A stretch of DNA of 64,000 nt, taken from Xiphydria camelus (taxonomy: Eukaryota > Arthropoda > Insecta > Hymenoptera > Xiphydriidae). The notes under the pieces are model-generated. The model saw only the letters and a list, made by a program, of their open reading frames with translations. It was not told the origin of the DNA and did not search any database. Shown one piece after another: positions 10,018-21,022 of this stretch (the stretch's first letter is position 1; each line of letters opens with the position of its first letter). The stretch is from NCBI GenBank assembly GCA_963678675.1, contig OY783201.1:19399769-19463768 (forward strand). Reading direction: 5' to 3'. Made by a program: the position numbers and the translations under genes.

Positions 10018-11285
10018 TAAGTTTTAGTTATCCGCGATCTGACACGTGTTCATTTTGTGATGAAACCAACGTCCAGTTAAAAAATATAAAAAGTAGCTTA
10101 GAAACAGCTGATAATGATGAAGTCGTAAGAATCCAAGATCAGATACACAAACTCGAGTTGGAAAAAGGCCTTCACCTACGCAAAGCTGAGACATTTTACA
10201 AGCGCAAGACTGAAGTAAAGCTCAGAAGTAGAGGGAAGGAAGAATTTCAGGCAATTTGCATTGATTATGCTAAAAATCTGCCTATTCCAATCATTTCAAC
10301 AAACGATGTTTCAACTACTGCAGATAGCTATCCGTGTTCACATTCATTATTCACACTTTGGCTTCAAATGATGCGATCTTCTACACCTATCCAGAGACAG
10401 TTGCTGGAAAGAGGAGTGACATGTGTGCTCCTTGGTACACCACTTCATGTACAATTATCTTGATGAAAATTGCAGACAACTTTGCATTTTCTGTGATTCG
10501 TGCGCAGGGCAAATTAAGAACTAGACAATGTTTTGGTATCTGCACTATGTAGTACACTTCCAAAAAAGGCTAGATGCCATTGTTGTAACATTTCCTATAA
10601 GAGGGCATTCTTACATGGAATGCGATAAGGACTTCGCTCTGGTGAACCAAAAATGTAGGGCAGAAATTCCTGAGGAATGGACAGAACAATTTAAATCCGC
10701 TCGCCACAGACCGAGGCCATTTTTTCAATCCGAAAATATCAACCAAAGTTACTTTAGAGCTTGGCAGGAGCTTCTAGATAAATAAAAAAAAAAGAAATGT
10801 CCATTTGCTTCGAGACCCATTAAGGACCTGAAAGTGTCGAAAGACCATCCTAGATTCATCTTCTATAGGACAACATGCAATGGGAAATGGGAATTAGCTA
10901 ACATTGGAAAGCCATTCAATATGAACACATCTGGAGAATTCGAAATGCTAAATCATGCTTATAAAGGTAATGAAAACAAGAAATGTATATTCTCGCGATA
11001 ATGGCCTTTTCGGTTTGTTGCAGACTTATCACCAGTTACTGCATTGAAATACGAAGACATTAAGAAGCTTTCAAAGTTTTGCAGCAAGGAATCGGAAAAC
11101 TACCTGCTCGCTCTTCCACATAAATAAGCGCACATAATAGGTACCTATAATATAATCAAAACAAATTTTCATCTCATTATAATTAACGCCTTTTATAATT
11201 TGTTGCAGACTCATTACCACTGGCTGCGCCTGGCCTAAACATTGTGTTTAATATTAAGACACATTATACTCAGTTCTGTCAAAAT
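10018..11285 (+). pseudogene. Sola-like transposase 1, C-terminal half
   Basis: After the mariner the gene resumes with SYPRSDTCSFCDE, then a coiled-coil stretch with LHLRKAETFYKRK and ICIDYAKNLPIP. Frame changes lead to FCDSCAGQIKN, the degenerate form of the D-x-C-G-G-Q-N-K-N signature, followed at once by a stop. It continues with FPIRGHSYMECDKDFALV and RPRPFFQSENINQ. Two introns with TTGCAG acceptors near 11,024 and 11,210 lead to short C-terminal exons. Frameshifts and stops make it inactive. The block order matches the intact relatives at 12.8-14.6 and 22.6-24.8 kb. The stretch 11,286-11,617 is non-coding right end of the element. Confidence 0.8.
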
Positions 11286-11617
11286 ATTTAACAAAATAAT
11301 AAAAGTACTTACAGAAAAGCCTTTACTCTCAGAGACGGAGCGTAAGTAGGAAAATGATGACAGCCCCAGGACCTTCGTCGATTTTCCCAGTAACGTAGGA
11401 CATTACGTCAGATTTTTGTCATTATTCAACTAACACTCTTATTTTATAATCTGGGAGATCATTTACTCTTATTGCTAATTGTTTTTAGGTTTCAAAAACT
11501 CAAACTTCCGAAATTATTAAGTGGAGAATAAGATCAATACAAGATTTTGAACTCTAAATTTGAAATAGCTCAGAATCACCTTAAGTGGACTTTCATCTTT
11601 CTTCCCCATAGCTCATC

Positions 11618-12371
11618 ATTTAGTAAAACATTTTACAAATGAATTCTATGAACTAGCCAAAAAGTTTAAAGAATTGAATAAAAAAGGTGCCATAAACCAT
11701 GTAAAGAAATGTTTTACGTATGTGATTGCATAAAATAAAGGCCGAGATACGCAACTGGCAAATATGTTACGTACTATACCAGATCATTTAGTTATATGGG
11801 CAACATGGAAATTGTGGGGAGTGGTGCAGTCGACAAGAAAATGCATCAAAACAAACAGTAACATTTATTGATGAAGCATTGAGTAGTGAATGAAAAAAAA
11901 TATTTCTGAAATATGCGGATAACGCGCAAAAATGTCCAATAGCAGCATCAAGTCAGGGCAACGAGCGTGTGAATAATATAATTGCTCACAAAGCACCAAA
12001 AAAAGTTTGTTACAGTAAAAGTGCTTCCCGTGATTTCCGTGTGGCCAGTGCCGTGTGTACAAAAAATGAAGGTGTGTGTGAGCACAGTATAACGAAAATC
12101 GGGGATAAAATAAAAAAATTGCCAAGAATCCAAATGAAAATAAATAGAGAAGCATTGCGAAAAAATAAAGAGAAGTTGGAAGGAATACGGTATCTTCCAA
12201 ATTGTGGAATCAATCAACTGAATGCAACAAGTGAACCTATCAACGTTGCTTCGATTGATAATTGCAGAATAGTATATTTTGACTTGGAAACTTCAGGTTT
12301 GAATGAAACGACTGATATTCTACAAATCTCTGCAATCTCGGAGAAAAACGTTTTTAATGTTTACATTAATT
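11618..12371 (+). pseudogene. Transposase-exonuclease, copy 1, middle and start of exonuclease
   Basis: Downstream of the first Sola-like insertion the gene continues as VKHFTNEFYELAKKF and VKKCFTYVIA, then IPDHL, then after stops SQGNERVNNI and ASRDFRVASAV. The minus-strand relative at 57.0-57.7 kb has the same order (ITYFSKCFMFAITQN, SQGNESFNNMV, LNVRVAAAV). From 12,267 the frame reads RIVYFDLETSGLNETTD, the D-x-E motif that opens a DEDDh 3'-5' exonuclease domain, then NVFNVYIN. It is cut at AATT (12,368-12,371) by a second Sola-like element. Several stops between 11,730 and 11,960 show that it is dead. Confidence 0.78.
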
Positions 12372-14905
12372 GAGTCGTTTGGTTTCAAAATCGGCCACCT
12401 CCATATTTCATAAAATTGCATTTTTTTATTGTAGAGCATTATTTAATCACTGTTCTACCACTGTCTGAAATATTAGCTTCAAATGTGACCACATCCCGCT
12501 ATAAAATCGTGTGTAACTTTTGGTTAATTATCAAATTCGGTCACCTCCAGCAAGCGTCCACTTTCATAAACGGCCAACTCCTGAGCGCATGCGCGGTCAT
12601 ATTGTGATATATTTCTGTACAATCGAAGCAGTAATACGTTACGGCAGCATTATTGTGGTGAATTATGCCGTAGTGTAAGGACTATTCCGAAAACATATTA
12701 TGGAAAGAAATATTGAGGAAACTAATGTGCCAAGGAAACGTCAGCCAGCAAAAGAAACATGGAAAAGAGCTCGTGAAAAACGTGAAAGGTAAATAAACAT
12801 TCCTGGATTTCTAACCTATAAATTGAGTATTACAATTTCATTTAGATATTGTCCGGCAAAGCAACCACAGTTGCCAAAGTGTAGGCACAATAGTGCAGCT
12901 TTGAGATGTACTTCGTTGACAATGGATGTCATACAAAATTTCCATGCCAGATACTACAGTATTCCTGAAAAAATATCACAAGACAATTTCACACTGAAGC
13001 ATATCGAGATTAATAAAGTGAAGCGGCGTAGATCTACGGACAATAGCAGGCCAGAAAAAAATTTCAGTCTGAAATATGTAATTTGTAACAATATTACTAA
13101 AGATAAGGTACCCGTGTGTCGATCAACATTCCTCAATGCATTGGGAATTACTAAGCATAGGGTTGAAGGTGTAGTGCGTCGCTATTGTGCTACAGGATTA
13201 TCTCCTCGAGAACGCAGGGGTGGTGATAGGAAATCTACAGCTTTTGAGGGAAAAAGACGTTCCGTAAAGCAGTTCATTAAAAAATTTAAATGTTTAGAGT
13301 CACATTATTGTAGAGGGAAAAGCCAACGAGTTTACCTGTGTAGTGAATTATCAATAAGAAAAATGTGGAGAATGTATGATTCTGAAACCACAGATTCTAC
13401 GTTCAAAGTAAAAGAAAGTTATTTCAGAAAAATATTTGTATCTTGCTTTAATGTTGGATTTGGGATGCCGCGGACCGATGTTTGTTCCAAGTGTCTGGAA
13501 TTAAATGAAAAATTAAAATATGAAAATAATGAAGAACAGAAACAAACATTAAGGATTGAGAAACGAATACATAAACTTCGTGCCAAAGCGTTTTTCGAAT
13601 TGCTTCAAGAAAAACAGGCTGGTTTATTGACCTTTAGTTTTGACTGTCAAAAGAATTTCGCCATTCCAAGGCTTCCAGATCAAGCAACTTATTATAGTAG
13701 ACAGCTTTATTTATATAACTTTACGATAGTACAGGGAACGTCAAAAGATCCATTAAAGGGAAATACATTCATTTACACATGGGCTGAACATGAATTTCCG
13801 AAGGGTGCTAATGAGATAGCCTCATGTCTTTATCACAGACTAAATAACTCTGATTTGTCAGGAATTTCCACTATAAGATGTATGGCCGACGGTTGCGGAG
13901 GCCAGAACAAAAATTCTATTTTGATATCCATGTTAAGTAAGTGGTTAGTCCATAACGCACCCAGTCAAATTCAGAAAATTGAATGCATCTTTCCAGTGCC
14001 AGGGCATTCGTATATTCCCCCAGATAGGGTATTTGCACGAATAGAGAAAGTTATAAAAAAGAAAGAAATTTTATCTCAGCCAGAAGAATTTTATGAACTA
14101 TTAAAAGAACATGGAGAAATTTTTCATCTAGGAAGAGACCTTCCTGACTTGGACTGGAAGACTGAAACAAGTGTTATTGTTAAACCACCGGCACAATGGC
14201 ATTTTAAATTTGGAGCTGCGAAACGCTATTTTATTAAGAAAACAAAAAACGGTGGCATTGTTCTTAAGGGAGAATGGGCATATAAATCTGAGCTAGAGAA
14301 CTATGCTGGTGTATGCAGGAAGGGAAAAAATATAGGCATGCTAAATGCACAATCTATTCCTATGGGAAAACCAGTAAATGCGCTAAAAGTTCGAGATGTC
14401 GATAATCTTCTTAAAAAACACTATGGTAAAAACTGGCAGAATCTCGATTCACTACAGATGTACAAAGATATTATTAATAATAACCAAGTTAGACAAGAAG
14501 TAGTTGTTCATGAAGAAACTTTATGTGAGGAGACCCCTGAAGAAACTGCCATTCGAGTTTAAATTAGTACAATAATGTATTATTGTTTGAAATATTTTGT
14601 AAGTAATTAATTTGTTTCGTTTAAAATAAACACACCAACAAATATTTTTGTTATTTACTTACGACAGTAAAGTTATATTATGGTTTGGTTGCAAAATCGG
14701 CCATCTCCATTAAATAAATTATAATGCAGCAAAAACTTCCAAGAATTTTTTGTATACACATATGGATTAGTTGTTCCGAAGCAATATGCTTATATATGTA
14801 CCAAGAATCGCATTAATTAATGCTTGTATTTCTATGATACATATTTTTTGAAGTCCTGAAAAATTCGCTCACTTGGAGGTGGCCGATTTTGAAACCAAAC
14901 GACTC
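12372..14905 (+). mobile_element. Sola-like DNA transposon 2, complete, 2,534 bp
   Basis: AATT flanks both ends (12,368-12,371 and 14,906-14,909). The terminal inverted repeat begins GAGTCGTTTGGTTTCAAAAT and is perfect over at least 31 bp on the two sides. One spliced gene with an open 601-codon frame fills most of the element. Joining the flanks across one AATT restores the exonuclease frame (NVYI then NSSQEIS). The identical ends and intact gene indicate a young insertion. The 4-bp duplication and protein type suggest Sola. The 14,563-14,905 tail is AT-rich and non-coding. Confidence 0.88.
12700..14562 (+). CDS. Sola-like transposase 2, 601 aa, two exons
   Basis: Exon 1 (12,700-12,788) starts MERNIEETNVPRKRQPAKET and joins exon 2 (12,846-14,562) through a 57-bp intron (GTAAAT to TTTAG) in phase 2. 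Without the intron the frame is open throughout. Visible blocks are a basic Cys/His N-terminus (LPKCRHNSAALRC), a helix-turn-helix-like LNALGITKHRVEGVVRRYC, FIKKFKCLESHYCRGKSQR, GMPRTDVCSKCLELN (a CxxC pair), LLTFSFDCQKNFAIP with a likely first catalytic Asp, MADGCGGQNKNSILIS with a likely second, and FPVPGHSYIPPDRVFARIEK with a possible catalytic Glu. I think these blocks correspond to a domain catalogued as DUF7869, but I could not check. The role, cutting and joining its own element, is inferred from context. Confidence 0.88.
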
Positions 14906-14953
14906 AATTCATCGCAAGAGATATCCGCTAAATGCAATAGAAAAATCCAATGA
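14906..14953 (+). pseudogene. Exonuclease remnant beyond the second Sola-like insertion
   Basis: The short frame NSSQEISAKCNRKIQ ends at a stop at 14,951. It aligns in position with the VPSRGMSQQASDV stretch of the exonuclease of the minus-strand copy at 56.5 kb. It shows that the second Sola-like element landed inside the exonuclease exon. The rest of the exonuclease is not recognisable downstream. Confidence 0.6.
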
Positions 14954-14981
14954 TTTTTTTTTATTTTCCAGTTGAAACAAC

Positions 14982-15158
14982 ATGTCTGGCCGTTATAATC
15001 TGCGCAGGGTTCGACATCTTACATCTGCTTTGTTAGAAAATGCAGAACAAACTTCTGACAACGATAAATCAGATGAATCTGAAGAAGATGCCGTTTCTGT
15101 AGATGAGGATGGAAGCAGTGTATTTTCAGGCATTGAAGAAGAAGAAGAGGAAGAATAA
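14982..15158 (+). CDS. Small acidic open frame, 58 aa
   Basis: A TTTTATTTTCCAG acceptor-like tract precedes ATG at 14,982. The frame reads MSGRYNLRRVRHLTSALL and becomes Glu/Asp/Ser-rich, ending in a run of glutamates before a TAA. I do not recognise it. Acidic leaders of this kind occur at the start of several transposase genes, so it may be the first exon of a lost element. The GAAGAAGAA run is low-complexity and the frame could be fortuitous. The stretch 15,159-15,660 is AT-rich with no gene seen. Confidence 0.3.
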   Translation: MSGRYNLRRVRHLTSALLENAEQTSDNDKSDESEEDAVSVDEDGSSVFSGIEEEEEEE

Positions 15159-15664
15159 GAAGAAGAAGAGATGCATATATATCAATATTATATGGATTGT
15201 TATCTTTTATTACCAAAGTGCCATGCTTATTTTGTTTTATTGACTATAAGGTACATGCGAGTTAAAATGTAAAAGATTTATATTCAGTTAGTTTCCAATT
15301 ATAAGAGTACTTTTTAGATAAAAAGTTTCATGTGATAACACATAACGAAAGATTAAACATGTGATAAAAAATAGATATGCATTTGATATCCATTAATATT
15401 GTAAGAATTGCACATAAGAACAAAACTACAGTTTTGTTGAGTAAGTGCAAATGTTGAGTTAAATAAATTAAAAATACGTTAGAAGAGAAAATACATTTTT
15501 ATCTACAAAAAGAAATAACATGCGTGTATTAATTGTGTATACCCTTGCTAATCACTACCTCTAATAATTGTAGCCTCAAACACGGGACACAAAGTAATGT
15601 TCCATTTTTTTTGTACACTTTTGTGAAGAAATATTGGAATTTCAATTTTTGTTTCTTCATTATA

Positions 15665-16183
15665 TTGGGTTGATGCATAAGTTCCCGCCGTTTGTTTTCT
15701 TTTTTAAATTGCGCGTTAAATATAAAATGTTTTGGCATAATGTTTTGTGTTAATCGAAAAAAAATTTTTTGCTCTACAAGACAGTGTATTTGATTTTTTT
15801 GTTGGAGTTAATTTTTGTTAATTTTCAGATCATTTAAATAGAGTGTCAAGTCGACAAAAATGAGCATTTTCGACACCATCTTCTTTTTGCGTTTAATCGA
15901 GGTGCCAAAGCCACGGAAGCGGCTCGCGAGATTTGTGCTTTGGCACCTCGATTAAACGCAAAAAGAAGATGGTGTCGAAAATGCTCATTTTTGTCGACTT
16001 GCCACTCCATTTAAATGATCGGAAAATTAACAAAAATTAACTCCAACCAAAAAATCAAATACACTGTCTTGTTGAGCAAAAAATTTTCTTTCGATTAACA
16101 CAAAACATTATGGAAAAACATTTTATTTTTAACGCGCAATTTAAAAAAGAAAACAAACTGCGGGAACTTATGCATCAACCCAA
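15665..16183. mobile_element. mariner-derived fold-back element, 519 bp
   Basis: The ends TTGGGTTGATGCATAAGTTC and inverse are flanked by TA (15,663-15,664 and 16,184-16,185). The two arms of about 240 bp pair almost completely. On the plus strand near 15,885-15,942 the centre encodes FNRGAKATEAAREICA, the helix-turn-helix segment at the start of a mariner transposase. Part of that region is present inverted in the other arm. The element therefore looks like two mariner 5' ends joined head to head. Confidence 0.8.
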
Positions 16184-16189
16184 TAGCTT

Positions 16190-17078
16190 GCCTTAATAAT
16201 TATATAACTTCGATTGCAAACGTTTCATTTTAAAAATAGCAATTCGCTTTATATTAAAACATATTTTTACTGCATATTTTAAAATACATTTGACAAATTG
16301 TTACTTTTAGCCTTCTACTCGTGATATATTTGCATTGTACGTTTTCGTATCTTTTGAGATATTATAAGTATTATATTATTAAGTAATTAAGTAATGATAT
16401 CTAAATTAATTTAAGTAATAATATATAGTCAGAAATATATATAAATATATTGAATTGATATATAAATTAATTCAATAATATATTATATATATATCATATA
16501 TAATGATATATGATATATTATAATTGACTCATTGCATTTATTTCCTGCGAAGCTTCTTTCGCGTGTCACCTCGCTACAGTGTTGCCGCATCTCCACGGCT
16601 GCACTCCTTTCCATAGAGCGATGCGTTAAAAATACTGTCAAATTAAGTACTTTGAATTACAATTACGCAAAAATGGTATGGCTAGGTATCCCTATCTTGT
16701 AATATGTCATTCCTAACATCATCATACATCATATATTAGTTTTTTAGCAAAATATGTAGAAAATGTCTGCTGTTATAAATGAAAACGGCTCTCTAGCTTA
16801 TGTTTTGCCTATACCTTGCATGTTAAAACTCCCAACTTTGAAAGTGAATATCTCCACTTTGGTATGGGTACGGTTCTAATAATTTGATGAATGTATAGAT
16901 AGAACAATTAATAACATATGGTCCAAATTTCAAACAAATGTATAGAAAATTGATCAGCCGTTAAACCTCCTTAACTCTTTAAGTAACAGAAGACTGGGAC
17001 ACATTTTAAAACCCATTATATGAACTCTTTTTATGTATATAATATTATTTGCCATGAAAAAATTGTCTTCATATTTTT
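16190..17078. other. AT-rich spacer without genes
   Basis: This stretch is AT-rich and includes a dense TA-repeat block at about 16,430-16,515. No open frame of note, inverted repeat or terminal repeat was found. Confidence 0.6.
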
Positions 17079-17082
17079 TTAA

Positions 17083-18079
17083 CCCTCAGGGTACTATCTG
17101 GGTTAGCGTAACCCAAGCGAATTTTGAAAGTGGCGCCATTTGTAGGGGATCGATGGCAGCGCCCCCAACCAAGGGGGGGAAAATGTTTGGGGTACCATAT
17201 GTCTAAGTCTCAGTTAGCGGCGTTATTCGACGTTCAGTGTTTGTGTTACAGCGAAACGAAAATTGAAGTCGGGTATTTTTCACCCAGTTCGCGTACTGAA
17301 CGTCGCAAAATCCGCAATTTACCAAAAACAAGCTGATCGTTTTTATTCGGTGTACGCAGTTGCTAGGGATAGTTTTAGAAAGTTTTTGAAAAGGTGATGC
17401 AATGCGTGACGCATAATATCAAAGTTTGGTTAGTTTGGCCACGCCGTGTCTTCTGTCAACTTATACGTACTGGAGTATATTAGCGACATTCAAGGTAAGG
17501 GAACTATTTTGCGTGCAATATTATTTATTGCGTCAATTTGTAATTAAATCTCTAACTTTTTTGTTAAGATGATGACACGTAGAAAAGCTCGGAGTGCTGC
17601 TGCCCTTGAAGAGCTCTACCACGACAGGGATAATGATAACGCTGCAACTGACCACGCCAGCGATACCGATGATGCCAATAATATAGAATCCAGTAGTTCC
17701 CATGCTTCGGAAACCGACATCGAAGACAGAGACTCGGAAGATTCGGGGGAAGAGGGAGAAGCTACAGCAGACGCAACACCTGGCGCTCCTCCACGTAAAC
17801 GTGGCCGACCAGCTTACCTGCGTTCTAAAAGCGGACACAAGTGGTCCCTTTCTGCGCCAGAGCAGCGAGGTACTAGGCAATCGCGCACGATTTACGAACC
17901 CGCTACTAAAGGTGATGCTGTAAATGCCATAACCCCAGTTGAAGCATGGAACGTTTTATTTACTGACAATATTTTGGAAATAATTGTCTCGCACACAAAT
18001 GATCAAATAATCAGAGAGATTGATGAGTTGAAAGAAAAAGGAGTAACGCTCAACTTTTCCGTTCATCCAAATCTCACTA
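17083..18079 (+). mobile_element. piggyBac 5' end fragment
   Basis: TTAA at 17,079-17,082 is followed by CCCTCAGGGTACTATCTGGG, a piggyBac-type terminus with an internal inverted repeat (GGGTTAGCGTAACCC). About 490 bp downstream an open frame with piggyBac N-terminal features begins. No matching 3' terminus was found, and sequence of a Harbinger accessory gene takes over near 18,080, so the element is truncated on the right. Confidence 0.7.
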
Positions 18080-18123
18080 CCAAAAGGGATTTGATAAAAG
18101 GGAGCTGGCACAAAATGAAATAG
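17569..18123 (+). pseudogene. piggyBac transposase, N-terminal 184 codons
   Basis: ATG at 17,569 (or 17,572) opens an acidic leader rich in Asp, Glu and Ser, then PPRKRGRPAYLRSKSG, KWSLSAPEQRGTRQSR and ITPVEAWNVLFTDNILEIIV. The last block is the typical entry to the piggyBac transposase core (P-x-E-x-W-xx-LFTD-x-I). The frame continues to HTNDQIIREIDELKEKGVTL and then loses similarity. The catalytic Asp residues and the Cys-rich C-terminus are absent. It is a truncated gene, although its frame has no stop before 18,121. Confidence 0.75.
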
Positions 18124-19544
18124 AAAGTAGCAGCAATACAGAAAATGCATTGGGTAAATATATGTTTACTAAAATCTCTGTTACAAATATTTTGTTCGTG
18201 GTTATTTAAACTACTTAAGTATCACAAACCCAAAAACACATACATAACTGAAGAATGATATATACATTTTTTTTTAAATCAATGAAAAGTGAACTGTTAT
18301 TATTTCTTCTTTTTAGCTATCAACGACGCTAACAATGAAGACAATTATGAAAACCACATGGAATATATTGTCGTCAGTGAAGGAAACCTCCTACCCCCGA
18401 ATCCTGACTCAAAGTATATCATCACTAATGCTGTACAGGAAGAAGCAAATGTGGAAAATATTAGAAAGACAGGCAGCGATAAAGTAACGGGAAGGAATGT
18501 CAAAGCAGGTGGAAGTAAGTACCTATGCAGTTTTTGGTCTTTTACAAAATACAGTTACACAAGTAGGTATATATACAGTATGTCCTGTGGATATAAAACG
18601 CAAGTATTTGAATTTCCCTGACATTTGACTTTGGTAGTGCTTGGAACGGTGCTGTAGTTAGAGTTGGCTTCAGAAGAGTGCGCTACGTTCTTACGAGCCG
18701 TGTTTCGAGAGCGAAAAGTGTAAAACGTCTGATTTCCCGGGAACTGTTAATTCGGGAGATCGAAGCGTCTAACCTCGAAATTAACTGAATTTGTAAATAA
18801 CGGTAAATAATGTGTAGAAGTGATGAGAAATAATCATACAGGTTTCGCGGAAACACGGCTCGTAAGAACGCGGCGCACTCTTCTGAAGCCAACTCTAACT
18901 ACAGCACCGTTCCAAGCACCACCAAAGTCAAATGTCAGGGAAATTCAAATACTTGCGTTATCCACGGGACATACTGTAAAAATATATAGGATAGACCACA
19001 AAGTTTAAGACTTCTTGAACCGTCTTAGTACTTTTGACCTACACATCCGACTTAAAGATCACTCCCCCCCCCCCCCCCCCCCGAGAAAGTTTTATGAAGA
19101 AAATTTCAGTTATTGGCAATAAGGCCTTTTCTGTCATATCTTTAAGCACTGAAGAATATGTAGTATTTTAAAAATAATTATAAGTAAGCTAGAGTATTTA
19201 TTTTGCAAAGATGGTGTACATCTTTCCTAATTGCTTCTCGATTTTTGTTTGTAATTTATATTTGCTCCTTAGCTCCTGCAAGGGTCAGACCAGGGGGACT
19301 AAAACAAACCTCAATAAGATATCTGGAAAAAAAGAATGACCGATGGTTTGAAGTGAGATCCAGAGAACTGGCCTTAGCTGAGAAGAAATGGGAATTTGAA
19401 TGTATGGAAAGACAAAGAAGATTGGAAATGGACCAGGCCAGGCTGGAAATGGAGGAAAAACGCCTCGAAATTCAATTGGATATTTTCCAAAATCAACAGA
19501 GGTTAATGGAAATTGCTTTCCAAACTAGGTCCCAACAGTTGTAA
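18080..19544 (+). CDS. Harbinger-type accessory protein, C-terminal exons
   Basis: Three exons join in frame: one ending at 18,153 (AQNEIESSSNTENAL), 18,317-18,514, and 19,273-19,544. All have GT-AG borders. The last exon is a charged coiled coil (SRELALAEKKWEFECMERQR and so on), like the C-terminus of the Myb-like protein at 5.5-6.0 kb. The Myb domain exon is missing, apparently replaced at the junction with the piggyBac fragment near 18,080. A 401-bp MITE sits in the second intron. It is probably the partner of the minus-strand transposase at 21.0-22.4 kb, giving the usual two-gene layout. Confidence 0.6.
18576..18976. mobile_element. Fold-back MITE, CCGTATGTCC-type family, copy A
   Basis: The ends CAGTATGTCC and GGACATACTG are flanked by TA (18,574-18,575 and 18,977-18,978). 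The arms of about 180 bp pair closely. The inside carries GAGATCGAAGCGTCTAACCT, which recurs in the elements at 28.9, 53.6, 55.8 and 62.9-63.4 kb. It lies in an intron of the accessory protein gene. Confidence 0.85.
19064..19082 (+). repeat. Homopolymer of 19 cytosines
   Basis: A run of 19 C follows CTTAAAGATCACT. It lies in the second intron of the accessory gene. Runs of this length are prone to sequencing and copying error. Confidence 0.9.
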
Positions 19545-19646
19545 ACTTTTTTTGTTTCATGCTCATATGATAAAAATGTATGTAATATTGTCATTGCATT
19601 TTAGCATCGAGATTGTTATTTCAACTTAGTTATAAGTATGTCATTA

Positions 19647-19772
19647 AGGGCCGGTTTTACAAACACAGTATAAACGCGGTATATCGCTGTACTGAGAATA
19701 ACCAGCATGAAGCATTATGGCTATTCTCGGTATAGCGTTATACCGCGTTTATACTGTTTGTACAACCGGCCC
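19647..19772. mobile_element. Small MITE, GGGCCGG ends
   Basis: GGGCCGGTTTTACAAACA and the inverted GTTTGTACAACCGGCCC form arms that continue through TATAAACGCGGTAT and inverse. TTA lies at 19,644-19,646 and 19,773-19,775. It sits about 100 bp after the accessory protein stop codon. Confidence 0.75.
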
Positions 19773-19947
19773 TTAGTAGACTCTTCTGATTTGTCTGTTA
19801 ACTTCCTGATAAATAAAAAAATATATCACTAATACTTTTGTGAAGCTAATTGTCTAAAAATATTATTAGTCTGCTTTAAAAATTGGTTTTAAACTATTAG
19901 GCCATACTCTCAGCATCAATTAAACTAACCACTGCCAAAACTATATA

Positions 19948-20979
19948 CAGGGTGTTCGATTTGAAACAATATGGCTGCATAACTCTTCACGGAAGGAATT
20001 TACAGCGAAGTGTGTCCTATGACAGTTGTAGGGTTCGAAGGGGGAAACTTAGTGTTAATAAAATCTAGGCCCCCACTGCTCATGTTTTTATGCTACGAGC
20101 ATAATGTCACTTTTCTTAAATGGCAATAAAATCTTTGATTCTCCTCAACTTGTGCAGTTTCCCGAGATGTATTCAGCTATACCATATTTTATGATATTCC
20201 TATCGATTTTTCGTGAAATATAGTACAAGAATAGGGAAACATGAGAATATTTTTATTTAGGCTCGATAACAGGTTTTGTTGCACACTTTGCACATCTGTG
20301 TTCACGTAGCTGTAATGAAGAATCATTCTAAAAGGTGTTCGATGTTACCGCCATAGAGAGCGAGGCATAACTCCAATCGACGTCAGAAATTTTCTGTTAC
20401 AGATCAAAGGACTTCAGGTGGAATGTGCGTGATCACATTTCTGATGCATCTTTGCATATCTGGAGGTGTTGTTGGTTGATCGGTATAGGCTGCATCAGAA
20501 ATGTGATCACGCACATTCCACCTGAAGTCCTTCGATCTATAACAGAAAACTTCCAAGGTGGATTGGAGTTATGCCTCCCTGTCAATGGCGGTAACATCGA
20601 ACACCTTTTTGAATGATTTTTCATTACAGTTACGTGAGTACAGATGTGCAATGTGTGTCAAAACCTGTAATCGAGCCTAAATAAAAATATTCTCATGTTT
20701 TCCTATTTTTGTACGATATTTCACATAAAATTGATAGGAATATCATAAAATATGGTATGGCTGAATACATCTCGGAAAGCCGTACAACTTGATAATCAAA
20801 AATTTTGTTGCCATTTAAAAAAGTGACATGCTCGTAGCATAAAAACATGAGCAGTAGGGGCTTAGATTTTACTAACACTAAATTTCCCCCTTCGAACCCT
20901 ACAACTGCCATAGGACACACTTCGCTGTAAATCCCTTCCTTGAAGAGTTATTCAGCCATAGATACTGTTTCAAATGGGG
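19948..20979. mobile_element. Fold-back MITE, about 1.03 kb, CAGGGTGTTCGATTT end
   Basis: The left end CAGGGTGTTCGATTTGAAAC follows TA (19,946-19,947). The right end is a shortened inverse (GTTTCAAATGGGGTA). The arms pair over roughly 450 bp each, with a centre near 20,460 where TGATCACATTTCTGATGCA is repeated inverted. No conserved frame is present; open frames here are mirrored in both arms and are by-products of the palindrome. Confidence 0.8.
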
Positions 20980-21022
20980 TATGTATGAAGCAGAAGAGAT
21001 GTAAAATGAGGATTTTTTGTAG

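Larger units (their letters stand above)
1114..11617 (+). mobile_element. Sola-like DNA transposon 1, decayed and twice interrupted
   Basis: The target ATTT occurs at 1,110-1,113 and again at 11,618-11,621. The ends are imperfect inverted repeats: GGGGAAAGAAGGTGAAAG near 1,124 matches the reverse complement of 11,590-11,607 at about 19 of 22 positions. Both termini begin with GA, as in the two intact relatives at 12.4 and 22.4 kb. Removing the Kolobok-like (1,947-4,816) and mariner (4,981-10,017) insertions with their duplications leaves about 2.59 kb, close to the 2.53 and 2.73 kb of the intact copies. Joining the flanks across one ATTT restores the host transposase frame (KNHLVKHFTNEF). The superfamily name rests on the 4-bp duplications and protein type and should be confirmed. 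Confidence 0.75.

Noticed and set aside
19064..19082. Poly-C run as a telomere or replication signal
   Set aside because: It is a lone homopolymer in an intron with no associated repeat; length may be a sequencing artefact.
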